Assembly (NCBI GenBank): GCA_941918925.1
Contig: OW799236.1
Span: forward strand, 85,152,213-85,216,212
Source of the DNA: Phyto melanocephala
Taxonomy: Eukaryota; Arthropoda; Insecta; Diptera; Rhinophoridae
Length of the DNA stretch: 64,000 bases
Direction: 5' to 3'
The translations under genes were made by a program, and so were the position numbers. Of the stretch, positions 52,400 to 63,870 are shown piece after piece; within the stretch, counting starts at the first letter, position 1; each line of letters opens with the position of its first letter. Below the pieces are notes generated by a model that was not told the origin of the DNA, searched no databases, and was given only the letters and a program-made list of their open reading frames with translations.

Positions 52400-53140
52400 C
52401 AATATAAGTTTATTGATAAAAAAATCTCAAATTTTACTATTAAATAATTTTAAGAGCAATAACAAGAGTTTTATCTGATTATCTCTTTGACTTATTTTAA
52501 AGAATTGCAATTAATTATTTTTTTTAGCAACTAAATTGTAAAAATAAATTGTAATTGTTAATATGCTTTAAAATTAAGATCAAAACAACAATTAATAATA
52601 TCCGTAAGAAAAAAGAAAATATAGAGTCCAATTAGCGGTATTTTAGTTTTTTTTTTATTTCCCCTGGATGTAATTTGAATGTCACGTACGTAGTGCAAAA
52701 ACATTATTTTTCTCCGTCATTCGTATTTGAACAGTCGTAAAAGTCCTTAAATAAAAGCATCTAATAGAATTTAATTTTTTTTCTTAACAAATATAAATTT
52801 TATTCCCTAAGAATACTATTAGAGAAAAATCTGTCACGTACGATATGTCACGAACGATATTAAATTGTAAGAAACTAAAAAAAAAAGAAAAAATACCTCC
52901 CAAGATTCCTAAATTTTTTGATATATACCTTAAAATCACTTCTGTTGTATGTCAAGTACGATACATTGTTATTTTTCTGGATATTTTAGACAACAATAAT
53001 TCGAATATAATTAATTTTTTTTTAAACAAAGTACCATTTGAATGGAACGTTAAGATCTAATTATGTTTCAGTTAGTCATACTATTGCAAAAATTACTCCA
53101 CTTTATAGGAGTACAAATGTCACGTTTGATGACATGGAAA
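52400..53140. repeat. Dispersed repeat with TGTCACGTACG motifs, copy 2
   Basis: Collinear with 11400-12120: AATAATTTTAAGAGCAATAA, GAATTGCAAT, ATGTCACGTACGTAGTGCAA, TCTGTCACGTACGATATGTC and ACTTTATAGGAGTACAAATG occur in the same order with indels between. It is unclassified. Confidence 0.7.
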
Positions 53141-53262
53141 GGCCCATATGGACAGAAGTAAGAAATAAGATACATGTAAATGAACCCGAAATATACAATG
53201 TATATCGGTTATGGATTTAGATAAGAAGTTGTTGGTTTAAGATTAGCATTTTAATGTATAAC

Positions 53263-54078
53263 AAGTAACAGTGCTATATTCGGCCGTACCGAATCTTATA
53301 TACCCTTCACAACGTGTAGTCATGCAATAACAATTGTTTGTATCACCATTCATCTCATATAAAATACGTACATATGTATATACTGGTTAGAATAAATGTG
53401 GCATCGAATCCCAGCTGAGCCAAAAAAAATTTATTTTAATTTATTGAATATATTATTTACATTTTATAATTTTTTTTTATATTTTTTTAAAATTTTTTTT
53501 TAATATTTTTTTTTTGTATTTTTATACCCTTCACACAGTGAAAAAGGGTATATATAGGTTTGTCATTCCGTGTGAAATTTCTACAATTTTGATTTCCGAC
53601 CCCATAAAGTATATATTTTCTGAAAGCTTATGAATAGGGGAGTCGATTAAGCCCTGTCAGTCTGTCCGTCTGACCGTCTGTGTAATTTTTTTTTTGGTAT
53701 GTTTTTTACATGTATCTATGTATGTATGTTGTTGTTGTAATTGTGAAAAAAAAACGAGGTGGTCGTGGTTTTTTGCTCATATCTCAGAAAGTTATGGGGC
53801 GATTGTGCTGAATTTCAATAGCGATTCATTCCTGGATATTTCCAAGAGATTGCTACCATATACAGATCTGAGGAATATATAGTTGCTTCTAAAAGTTGAT
53901 TTCAACCAACACACGGACAGACGGGCAGACAGACAGACGGTCAGGGCTTAATCGACTCCTCTATTCATAAGCTTTCAGAAAATATATACTTTATGGGGTC
54001 GGAAATGAAAATTGTAGAAATTACAAACGGAATGACAAAGCTATATATACCCTTGTGCACCACAGGTGAAGGGTATAA
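53263..54078. mobile_element. Composite of DINE-like pieces in both orientations
   Basis: 53263-53385 is a 5' end in forward orientation. 53385-53690 is a 3'-to-centre segment in reverse orientation (TACCCTTCACACAGTGAAAA). 53700-54078 is a forward variant copy ending CACCACAGGTGAAGGGTATA. It looks like copies inserted into each other or rearranged. Confidence 0.65.
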
Positions 54079-54391
54079 AAAAGCACCTTTTAAAGAATAT
54101 TACTTAATGCATTACTTTACTGCCTACATTGAAGAGTAACTAAAAACTATATTAATAGAAAATTCTACTTGTTACAATAATAAATATTCAAAATTTAATA
54201 TTTCAAATAAATTTGCATGGTCGTTCTGTATGTCTAACATCAATGTAGAATTTATTCCATAGACTGTTCTTATATATTTATTTGAGTCTATGGATTTTTG
54301 ATCCTTACAGTACATACAAATTATTTAAAATTAGTTATTCAAAAACAAAATTTTTACATTATACAATATTAAGATTTAATGAAAAATCGAT

Positions 54392-54764
54392 GGGCGAATT
54401 CAAAGTGGTTGCATATCAGTCATATTTGTGCTATTTCATATTATTTTATGCATGCATAAAATTTTTGTTAGTAATTTCCATACAAAAAAAATAATATGAC
54501 TTTACACATTTGTTTCCTATGTATAAGAAATTGTTTATGTTATACTTTCTCTCAGAGAGAATTTCTTCGCTTCTCACCTCTCAGAGAGAAAATTTTCTAT
54601 TTTTTTCTTTCCTGTATACATACAATTTTTAACAGCGTCATCTCTTTGTCTTCTTTCTTGTATTAAATACATAATTTGTTAACAAAAGGTGTTCAAAGCC
54701 ACTAGTCATATTAATATGAATTATATGACATAGTACAATATGAGAGTCTACTTTGAATTGGCCC
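54392..54764. mobile_element. MITE with GGGCCAATTC-type TIRs, copy 1
   Basis: A 373-bp element has TIRs GGGCGAATTCAAAGTGG and (complement) GGGCCAATTCAAAGTAG. It is flanked by GAT at 54389-54391 and 54765-54767. It is nearly identical to 60966-61350. The interior includes CTCTCAGAGAGAA repeats and has no ORF of interest. Confidence 0.82.
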
Positions 54765-54767
54765 GAT

Positions 54768-56616
54768 ATGTTGATAAAGTTTATTGAATACGGTACAAAT
54801 TCTTAAAAACGTTCAATGATACCGGACAAAAATGACGTGTAGAACGAGATGGTACATTAAAAAAAAAGATATTAGCTATTCGGAATAGCTATATCAGAGC
54901 ATAAACATCCTTTTAATAAATTTAGAACATACGTAACGTTTAGAATCGTTCTTCGACTTTTTGACGTTGGCAGCTTCAAAAGTGCAAGTATACTAGTATA
55001 AGGCGGCAGGTTTAACGAATTTCACTGAAGACATGAAGACAAAACAGCAGGAACTGTACAGATCCAATGTTAGTTGGATCTACGTCCTTTTGAAAGAGGG
55101 TGTAATCAGCGTTATTATTATAACTTAAGAATATTTTTACATCGTCAGCATAAATTATAAGATTTGAGAAATTAATAGTATTTAGTAGATCATTAACAAA
55201 TAAGGAGAACATCAATACATCAGGATGACTTCTCTGCAGAACACAGAATTTGGGGATTTACAGTAGTGTCATAAAATCATATGTCCTATAAGAATAGCAT
55301 GGAAAATTAAGACTATTTTGAACAACCCCTCATAATTAAGTGTGCTACTTTGAATTTAAATCAGCTGATGTAAAACAATTATAAAAATAAATATTTTCCT
55401 TCATAATGCCAAAAACAAGTGAAAAAAATCAAAATAATAGCCAGTTTGTGCGAAAAGTACATTTTAGATGTTGTAATGGCAGACTCAAGTAAATAAATCA
55501 CAAATAAATTAAATTTTCTTTGATAAACAAAAACAGCAGAGTCCTTAGCCGATCTTATTTGACGCCACCAGTGATTTGTTATCAAAAATTAGCAACTGCG
55601 CTTAAATTTGGATGTCGGCCCGATAAAAGTATAGAATGAACGGCGACGGCTTACAAAAACTATTGCGGCTTGGCTTAGCCGTTTAGCACAGGTCTCTCTC
55701 TGCTTTTTAAATACGACAGCACAATAAACATAGCGTACAAAGTTCTATTATTATAAGACACTTTTTGTTTGAAAAGCAACAACATTTTTAAACCATTGTA
55801 AAATTTTAGAACAATATGACATGATAAGACACCTTGTGAATCACCCAAATGTTTTTAAAACGAACATTTTGTCTTCTATTTGTCAAGTACGAATAAATCT
55901 ACATTATAGAGTTACGGCTTTGCTAAAGTGAGTGTATATTACATCAGTTTGCTTTTGTTCAATAAAACCACGTTTCACTAGCGTAGAAACTGCAACAGAT
56001 TTGTAACAAAAAGGAGACAATATATGTAGATGCAACATGATGGCAGAGATGATCAGTTATAGTTTTCTCAAAAAGTTAAGGTATTGTGCTAAGTTTAGCA
56101 ATACCTCTGTAATTAGCGATATTATTTCTGCTTAAATAATCGTGTAATGAAAAAGTCCTTCCACATAGTAGAAAAATAACCGGATTTTATTGACGTATTG
56201 AAAAGTATTGTAAAAGGAGAAACTAAAGCCTCAGCACATTTAATAAGAAGGCTACTCGCAATTCCATCAGGGCCATATTTGTAAGAAAATTTGAGATTTT
56301 TTTTGTAATTGATATAGTTTTATTTGATAATTCCCTAAGCTACTTTAATTTAATTTGTTAAATAAAAAAATAAATTTTTATGTTTAATATTAGTTCATGT
56401 AAATTAATTAAAAATATTAAAAAAAAACAAGTAAAGAAATAAACAAACGAATGATATTCTGATTGTATTTACAGAAAATCTTGCTGGTTCTGTGTTCCGA
56501 ATTTGATATTTTTTATCAAGGTTTATTCATACAGGTATGAACGACGAATTGATACAACAAAGCAACTTTAAAGTAGATGTTTTTTGTCAAAGCGAATTCG
56601 TACATCAGGGATATAC
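54768..56616. other. Intergenic stretch holding an RT fragment
   Basis: Apart from the reverse-transcriptase fragment at 55070-55262, I recognise no gene or element. Confidence 0.45.
55070..55262 (-). pseudogene. Non-LTR reverse-transcriptase fragment (YADD block)
   Basis: On the minus strand the frame gives CVLQRSHPDVLMFSLFVNDL and LIIYADDVKIF. These are the catalytic YADD motif and the preceding block (family form GVPQGSxLGPLLFxLFxND). The upstream block is degraded and the frame soon becomes non-homologous. This is a small decayed LINE fragment, unrelated by overlap to the one at 9.3 kb. Confidence 0.75.
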
Positions 56617-57561
56617 AGCGTGATTTTTTAAGAGCTATAGGAAAGTTAAAAAAAAAAAAAAACACATAAAATTCAGAAAAATGCATGGAATCTTTATTTG
56701 AATCGATAGTACGGTCCATATAATTTAATGTTTGAAGATTATTTCATGCAAATGTTGACCGTGACTGCGCCTCAAATAGTCCATCCGCTTAGTCCGATTT
56801 TGGCATACTCTTTCCAACATTTTGGCCGGTATCTCATGAATAAATGCTTCAATGTTGTCTTCCAATGCGTCAATTGAAGCGGGCATGTGTGTATAGACAT
56901 GAGCTTTAACATAGCCCCACAAAAAATAGTCTAAAGGCGTTAAATCGCACGATATAGGCGGCCAATTGACCGGTTCCGAACGTGAAATTAAATGTTCATA
57001 GAACTCGCCTCTCAATAAGTCCATTGTTAAGCGTGCTGTGTGGCATGTGGCACCGTCTTGTTGAAACCACATGTCATGCAAGTCAAGCTCTTGCATTTTG
57101 CCAAAAAAAAAATTGGATATCATCTCACAGTAGCGCTCACCATTCACAGTTACGTTACGATTCGCATCATCTTTGAAGAAGTACGGTCCAATGATGCCAC
57201 CAGCCCATAAGCCGCACCAAACTGTGACTTTTTCTGGATACATTTGTAGCTCTTGCAATGCTTCTGGCTGATCTTCACTCCAAAATCAACAATTCTGCTT
57301 ATTAACATACCCATTGAGCCAAAAATGAACTTCGTCGCTGAACACAATTTTTCGATAAGAAGCGCGCGATGAACATTCTTAACAGAGCACGCATTTTGAT
57401 AATAAAATTCAATAATTTGCAAGCGTTGTTCGTTTGTAAGACGATTCCTATAATTTATATAGACCAAACTGAAGATGTTTGACAGTGAAACAAAACACGA
57501 AACGTGCATCAGTTGTTTAAACCAGTGTTGCCAAAAAGATAATAGCTAAAAAATCACCCTT
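56617..57561 (-). mobile_element. DD41D (rosa-type) Tc1/mariner-superfamily element, copy 2
   Basis: A 945-bp element with TA on both flanks (56615-56616 and 57562-57563) has TIRs reading AAGGGTGATTTTTTAG at the transposase 5' end and CAGCGTGATTTTTTAAGAG at the other. It is a better preserved relative of 16804-17542. Confidence 0.8.
56725..57445 (-). pseudogene. DD41D-type transposase, internally deleted
   Basis: The N-terminus gives NRLTNEQRLQIIEFYYQN, a helix-turn-helix start. It jumps after HRALL directly to the first-Asp region (KIVFSDEVHFWLNGYVNK, in another frame, followed by an in-frame stop). The 56725-57258 frame is intact from MYPEKVTVWCGLWAGGIIGP to the end HGQHLHEIIFKH. It contains QQDGATCHTA and CDLTPLDYFLWG; I count 41 residues between the second and third Asp, hence DD41D. 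The deletion of the central DNA-binding region and the frame break make it non-functional. Confidence 0.85.
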
Positions 57562-57563
57562 TA

Positions 57564-58889
57564 AAAGTTGTTATGATTGTTTAATTTGGTAAATTTCATT
57601 AAGGATATGTAAGGGTGTCCCAAAATTGAAGCAAGATTTCAAGGGTGCCCCAAAATTGACGAGATTTAAATGGGGTCCCAAAATTAAATCACGATTTTAA
57701 CCTCTCGCAGTAAAGTGTTGGCTTAAAAAAACAATTTGACAGCTGTTACTGTTAATTTTGTTTTTATTTTTGGGACCCATTATAATGGGTGTGAAAACAA
57801 CAAATATAAACAAATTTAGTACATTTATTACCAACAAATTTCTTAATTTAATTGTTCAATACCGAAGCATAAATTTCATTTTTCAAATCAGGGCAAATTC
57901 AAAAAATGTTGACATTATGCTTCACAATCAGCTGTTGCAACAGTTAACCCTTACAGGTTACATTGTGTAGTACATAAATATTTTTTTCTCATTATATTTT
58001 TTTAATAAAGTATTGCAGAACTGACGCGAATATGTTTTATAGGCCCCATAGAACTTACCAAAGGGTAAACTGTTTTGCGTTCATTTTTTGAAATTTATGA
58101 TCATATTATTGTGTATAAGAAACGCCATGCCCACACAAAGTAAATATTATTTTTTAACTACATGTAGCTACTAATTCATACATTTTAGTTTTGTAAAAAT
58201 ACAACATTGTATTTAAAAACAAAAAGAGCGAGCAGTCTTATGTGGAATGTAGAAATACTTAAGGGCTCTTTGTAAGAATAAATTTAAGAAAATAAATTAA
58301 TAGCATAATGAAGTTATAAAAAGAAAGTGATATATATTTTAGTATAAAGAAATTATTCCATAGCGATTACTGTTAATAAAAAAAAAAAATAAATTTTGTG
58401 CTATAAAAGTACATCAAATTGGTGGTGGGTATTATAAATGCGTCAGAGTGCTCTTTTTTGTTTTCTTCATTTTTAATTATGAAAAAAAAAAAACTTCAAA
58501 ACAAAGACTTTCTATTGTCGGTTTTGTATTTTTTTAAACGTTTTAAACCAATTGAAACTGCGAATTATTTATTGTAGATTTAAATTTAAAAAAAAATTAA
58601 GTTGGAAAGATGTAGACAAATTATTAAAAACAAATTAGTACCCTGATCAATTGCATATAAAAAGTCAGCTGTTTAGATAAAGTACCTTAATAATCTACCT
58701 TCTTTCAATTTACATTTTACCAAAACAAACAAAAATATTCAAACCTACAAATAAAAGTTGTGTGTAAGAAAAAAAGGAACTTGTATGGCAAATGTAAAGC
58801 TATTTCAGTTAAATTCAGCTTGAATTCAGATTTATTAAATAGGATGTCACAATGCTGTTAATGGCCCAAAATTGGAAATGGATTAAATA
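57564..58889. other. Intergenic stretch with small repeats
   Basis: 57608-57690 holds three spaced copies of a CCCAAAATTGA-like motif, and GGGACCCATT at 57773 is inverted relative to AATGGGGTCCC near 57670. 58505-58620 matches 12130-12220. No gene is seen. Confidence 0.5.
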
Positions 58890-60115
58890 ACACTGGAAAA
58901 TAGCATGTCTGTTGCATGAGATTTTTTACATGAATCTGAATAGTTTTTTCCACGCTGATTTCAAAAATATATGCCGTTTTCATGTAGCAGCTCTAGTTTT
59001 GAAGTTATGAAGTGACAGGATTTTTCATTGAAAATGCACATAGTTTAAATTTAAAAAATGTATTAAATATATTTGTTCTAAATAAAATTTCTTTTTTTTT
59101 TTTTGGTTTTTCTAGAGTGAGATGTTATATGAGTACTATTTTGAATGCAACAACAATAATCAGCCATCATATGTTAATTTCAGTGCCCCTGATACCTCTC
59201 CTCCATAGTGCGAATATCCTGGTGAAAGCGCTCTCCTTGTTCCTCGGTTAGGTCACCGACATTTTCAGGAAAATAGTCTAGATGGCTCTGAAGGTAGTGA
59301 AGCTTAATACTCATGTTGCATCCAAGCCGCTGGAAGTGTATAAGAAACTGTTCAACGTGCTGAATGTTGCCGTCACATTTCCTATTGCCCAAAAAATTTC
59401 TTTCTTTCAATCGGGAAGCTAAAATTTCTGATGCCGTTTTAGAAAGTCCAAGGTCTCTGATCCAGTCATTTAGATCATCTTGATTTAGTGGTCGGGGACT
59501 ACCGTAGCAATCAAAATCGCTGTCGCTATCACTGTCGTCGTTTTCGGTTTGTCCGCTGCACTGGTCTGAATTTTGCGAAGATGTATATGGGTGCTGTGGT
59601 GTTGATGTGTCCCTATTACTCAAGACTGGCCTTATGGCAGATTTTAAGTTTGGATATATCCACTTAGAGCAATTTTTATAGTTTATTCCTATGATTTTCG
59701 TTACACAGAAATAACAGTCGTCATGATGGTTGGATGGTTCACGCCAAATCATAGGAGCTTTGTTTGCAAACACTCGCAAAGATTCAACACATACCAAACT
59801 TGGTATCTTAGGTTTAGCGTTTGACGGCAACGGAAACCCAAAGTAGTCCAAGTATGCCTTTTTCACAAAGTCCGACATATTTAAACGAAATTTTTGGAAC
59901 ATATATTTTCCACAAATAACACAAAAACAATCAGGATTATTTAAACACATCCTTCTTGAGGAAGACTTACTGAAATTTATAAAGGAACTAGTTAAGTTAC
60001 ACCGCTATTGATATAAACTATCGACTACTTATGTAAATTTAAGACGGTACCTGTATCTCACTAACTAGAGCTGCTACAAAAAATCTGAGAGTAGCTTTGA
60101 AATCAGCGCGCCCAA
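58890..60115 (-). mobile_element. Putative DNA transposon with inverted repeats and a Cys-rich ORF
   Basis: The left region (58940-59010) and right region (60045-60115) are inverted copies sharing CGCTGATTTCAAA and TGTAGCAGCTCTAGTT. The ORF at 59180-59950 lies between them. Outer ends and a target duplication could not be fixed, so the boundaries are approximate. The inverted repeats suggest that this widespread protein family belongs to a mobile element. Confidence 0.6.
59180..59950 (-). CDS. Cys-rich arthropod family protein, internally deleted, 256 residues
   Basis: The N-terminus has CLNNPDCFCVICGKY and later PMIWREPSNHHDDCYFCVTK, two putative Zn-binding clusters. A Ser/Asp-rich stretch and DLGLSKTASEILASRLKERN follow. 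The last ~52 residues read LGCNMSIKLHYLQSHLDYFP and EQGERFHQDIRTMEERYQG. From memory these ends belong to a much longer (>500-residue) uncharacterised arthropod family, with a large central domain between ERN and LGCNMS; here it is missing and the ends are joined in frame. After the stop (TGA where the family has Trp) the same frame continues HMMADYC, so the C-terminus is also cut by a point mutation. Upstream SSSRR is in frame before the ATG. Function unknown. Confidence 0.75.
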   Translation of the reverse strand: MCLNNPDCFCVICGKYMFQKFRLNMSDFVKKAYLDYFGFPLPSNAKPKIPSLVCVESLRVFANKAPMIWREPSNHHDDCYFCVTKIIGINYKNCSKWIYPNLKSAIRPVLSNRDTSTPQHPYTSSQNSDQCSGQTENDDSDSDSDFDCYGSPRPLNQDDLNDWIRDLGLSKTASEILASRLKERNFLGNRKCDGNIQHVEQFLIHFQRLGCNMSIKLHYLQSHLDYFPENVGDLTEEQGERFHQDIRTMEERYQGH

Positions 60116-60962
60116 ATAAATAAAATAATAAACAAAGTTATCGATCTAACTAACTAAAACTAAACATACTTACAAACATATAAAAACTAGAAAGTTACAA
60201 TTTTATTGATTGATGTACTCCATTAAAAGCTTAACCTTAATTGTTTGCTATCAGGTATTACTGTTTTATTTTATTAAAATTTATACGATTCCCTATTAAA
60301 ACACACACTTAAAAACTTTTTTTGTAGCTAATAACAAATATAGTTAATTATCAATTTATTAGAAAATTACCATTGACAAAATATTTGCCCTTATCTACAA
60401 CCTATGGTAGGAGTTATATGTCATTAGAATTTATACTAGTTGTAAACATTTTTTTATAATATGTACATCAGAATGGAATGTCGTTTTATTTAATGTGTTT
60501 AAGAGAGTTTTAAACAACATACAACTTCAACAATAGGTTGTGAATTGGGTAAATTTTTTTTTTTTTTGTATTTTTGTAATATGAATAACACCTGAATTAA
60601 TTAAAGTGTAATTTTAAATTCAATATTGATATGTTTTAAGGACAGAGAAGTTTTTGAAGAACGCAAAAATGAGGGTGTAAATGGGTACTCTATAAACCTG
60701 TGATAAGCTGAAATTTTTGTTTTAGTTTTTAATTAAAAAAAAAATATATATATATTTAATTAAAAATTCTGCATTTATTTATTTCATACTAAAATACTAA
60801 CTCGAAACCAATTTATTTAGTCTTTAGGCATAACGGAATATTTACGCTGACAGCCTTGTGATGGTTAGGCCAAAAAATATATGTACAGCGTTGTAATGGG
60901 GACACATCGCGACATGCAAACGCATTGACTTTAATCCCCGTTAATACGTAAGTCTTAATAAC
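60116..60962. other. Intergenic stretch, nothing recognised
   Basis: AT-rich sequence without motifs. The last three bases (AAT, 60963-60965, just beyond) are the MITE target duplication. Confidence 0.45.
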
Positions 60963-60965
60963 AAT

Positions 60966-61350
60966 GGGCCAATTCAAAGTGGTTGCATATCAGTCATATT
61001 TGTACTATTTCATATTATTTTATGCATGCATAAAATTTTTGTTAGTAATTTCCATACAAAAAAAATAATATGACTTTACACAATTGTTTCCTATGTATAA
61101 GAAATTGTTTATGTTATACTTTTAACCATACTGTCTCTCAGAGAGAATTTCTTCGCTTCTCACCTCTCAGAGAGAATATTTTCTATTTTCTTCTTTCCTG
61201 TATACATACAATTTTTAACAGCGTCATCTCTTTGTCTTCTTTCTTGTATTAAATACATAATTTGTTAACAAAAGGTGTTCAAAGTCACTAGTCATACTAA
61301 TATGAATTATATGACATAGTACAATATGAGAGTCTACTTTGAATTGGCCC
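60966..61350. mobile_element. MITE with GGGCCAATTC-type TIRs, copy 2
   Basis: A 385-bp element has TIRs GGGCCAATTCAAAGTGG and (complement) GGGCCAATTCAAAGTAG, flanked by AAT at 60963-60965 and 61351-61353. It is nearly identical to 54392-54764, differing mainly by small indels. Confidence 0.82.
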
Positions 61351-61724
61351 AATATGAATATTTTTGTGATAAATACGGCGAGTTGGTTTGTGTTTCAGAA
61401 CATCTAAACGCAAGAAAAGAAGTCATTGTACTTGAATTTTCTTATCAGTCATAAAAATTGTGTTCCAAAGTTGCAAACGTTTTTAATAGCAATAAACCTG
61501 CGTATAAACGTAGTAACATATAAAAATGACTTCGACTAATTTGAAAGTATAAAAATTAAATTTAAAGCTACGTTTATATTTGGTGAATGTAAACTTACCA
61601 AATTCAGTTAATTTTATATTTTTTTTACACCAAATATAGTCAAAACAAACATAAGAAAAATTGTAAACGGCGGCTAATTTTAAGCCGAAAAATTGTTGAC
61701 GACGGCTTGACTTTCAACCGTTAC

Positions 61725-63694
61725 ACAGAGGAGTATTTGACCTAAAAAGCTGACCAAAAAGGCAAAACTGAATTTTAAGAAATCTTATGAACTAAGTACG
61801 CAGCTCGACAGACAACAATATTTTACATTATATTGTAAATTTTGAAGACTTTTAGTTGCGATTTGTAGCTCTGAGACCCTGCTAAATTCAGAAAAGTGAA
61901 GAAAATTATATGAGATTTAAAGCTTTTTTTTTTGCTTCTGGATGTTTATATGATTTTTTTTTGTGGCCAAACGAATAAAGGTTTAACAGTTTTTTTTTTT
62001 TTTTGCTGGAAGGTTTGATCAAAAGTTATTTAAAAAAGAAAAAAAATTTAAAATATGTTGAATTTTCTTGTTGAAAAAATTCGTTCAAAAGCTAAAAAAA
62101 AAAATTATACACTTTTTTTTTAAAAAAAAAGAAAAAGAAGAGGTTTTTGAAAGTGAGGTTAGCATCTCTACGAATTATGTTTGATAACACAATAAAATTT
62201 GAAATCTCTAATTGTAGAAACAAGAAAAAAAGTTTGCGCAAGTTTTTTTTAAATTTTCATATTTGTTCTATTTTTGCTCATCAGGCACTTTTTCTTATAC
62301 ATTTATATCGTAATTAACTTTTATATATTTTGAATTATTGATTTCAACTGTTATTCATATCACTTTTGACACTTCACAATGCTAATACCAGCCTATAATT
62401 ATCAATTTGAAAAATTCTTCATTATCGATAATAGTTATAAGGGAATGTCCGACACATCCCCATAAAAGATATTTTTATATACCTGCTCTACAAAGCATTA
62501 TATGTTAAAAAAAAATAAATATACGTACGTACCTAATAAGAATAATTATTAAAAGCATTTATCACCAAAATAAGTTTACAAAAAATAAATATAGGTACAT
62601 AAAAAATACATGGGCACCTAGGTATCAGGCTATTATCCAATTGTCAGAAGAAGCTGCCGAGGCCAGAAATAAGCACTTTCGATTATATCGTACGAATTAT
62701 TCGAAGAAGCAGAAGCGATACAAATCGAGATGTCTTGAATAGGTTATGTCTGAGCAGTGACCCTTTTTTAAGCTGCAGTACGCAAAGAGAACTGATTAAA
62801 AAAAACTTTTTCATCAGAAACCATCACACTTCTTCTTCCTGACACCGATGATGCATCTTATAAGGATATACATACATACATACATACATACATACATACG
62901 ACATAATAATTATTAAGAAATTTTTATTAGTTTAACTTTTCCGTATATTAAGTATTAAATAATATAAAATAAATATAATAAAGCCTTTTTTCATAAAAAA
63001 AATACTGTTTCATAAGAGCCTTACAATTTTCAATTTTTTTTTTAAGAATTAGACCGTAAATCATAATATGTATGCATGTGCATACAGTCTGTTAAGAATG
63101 AGTTTAAACCTTTAAAATCGACATTTGTTAATTGAGTTTTACTATTTATACCGACTTTTATTCCTTAGGAATGTGGCTTTTGGAAAAATCTTAAAAATTT
63201 AAACTTTTTGGTTCTTTAATTTTTTTTATTGCATTTTTAAAACAAAAAATTTGACGAATTTTGCAGGAAAAATATTTTTGAAATGTGTTTGGTTAGTTTA
63301 AGCAGAATTTTCCGGTGCATCTTCTGATCCTCCTGCTATTAAAATTGGAGAACCCTTTTACAAGTTATGATAAAATATATTAGGCAATCAAACGATTTAG
63401 GGAGTGAAATATGCCACGCCTTTAAAATCAAATCCTTACGTACTAGAGAAAAACGGAAAACAGATTTGAATTAAGGGCATCACAATCCATATAGTCCACA
63501 TACTTTTATTTCTAGAAGAGACAAAAAAATTTTTTTTGAGCAGTGACTTGTTGCGCAGTGTAATTTTTTCAAAATCTGCCAGTAGATTTCTTATATCATA
63601 CTACACCTAAAACTATCAAAAAACTAGAACTTTTAATTCAAAAAACACGTTTAATAATTTTGGCCAGATTTTCAGGCCAAATACTCCTCTGTGC
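61725..63694. mobile_element. Decayed DNA transposon with ~33-bp TIRs
   Basis: The left end CACAGAGGAGTATTTGACCT and the right end (complement) CACAGAGGAGTATTTGGCCT are inverted. Similarity continues through AAAAxCTGxCCAAAA with a few mismatches. A target duplication could not be fixed. The element holds a broken coding remnant at 62630-62866 and a ~30-bp CATA microsatellite at ~62870-62899. The superfamily is unknown; hAT is possible from the CAGAG start. Confidence 0.6.
62630..62866 (+). pseudogene. Remnant of a transposon-associated protein
   Basis: One frame gives LSEEAAEARNKHFRLYR. A frameshift near 62715 leads to TNRDVLNRLCLSSDPFLS, and another near 62835 leads to LLLPDTDDAS. I recall a family of uncharacterised arthropod proteins ending with such LSEEAxEARNKxF and SDPxLS blocks, often found in transposon-rich DNA. 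Three frames in 240 bases show decay. No catalytic domain is seen upstream. Confidence 0.5.
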
Positions 63695-63739
63695 GTTCGT
63701 CGCTAGGGTCTAAGAATTGTAGGAACAGGGGGTCAATTA

Positions 63740-63870
63740 ATGTCCCGTGAATTTCCCACCACATTAAGTATATATTTTCTGAAAGCTTATGACTAAGGGA
63801 ATCGACTAAGAAATGTCCGTGTGACCATGTGTTGGTTGAAATTAACTTTTAGAAGCATTTGGAGCACAGA
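63740..63870 (-). repeat. DINE-like 3' block fragment, reverse orientation
   Basis: It contains AAGTATATATTTTCTGAAAG, GGGAATCGACTAAG and GTTGGTTGAAATTAACTTTT, the reversed 3' block of the DINE-like family. No termini are seen. Confidence 0.6.

Noticed and set aside
57758..57970. 70-codon frame beginning MFLFLGPIIMGVK
   Set aside because: Short, AT-driven composition and no motif; it starts inside the small inverted repeat.
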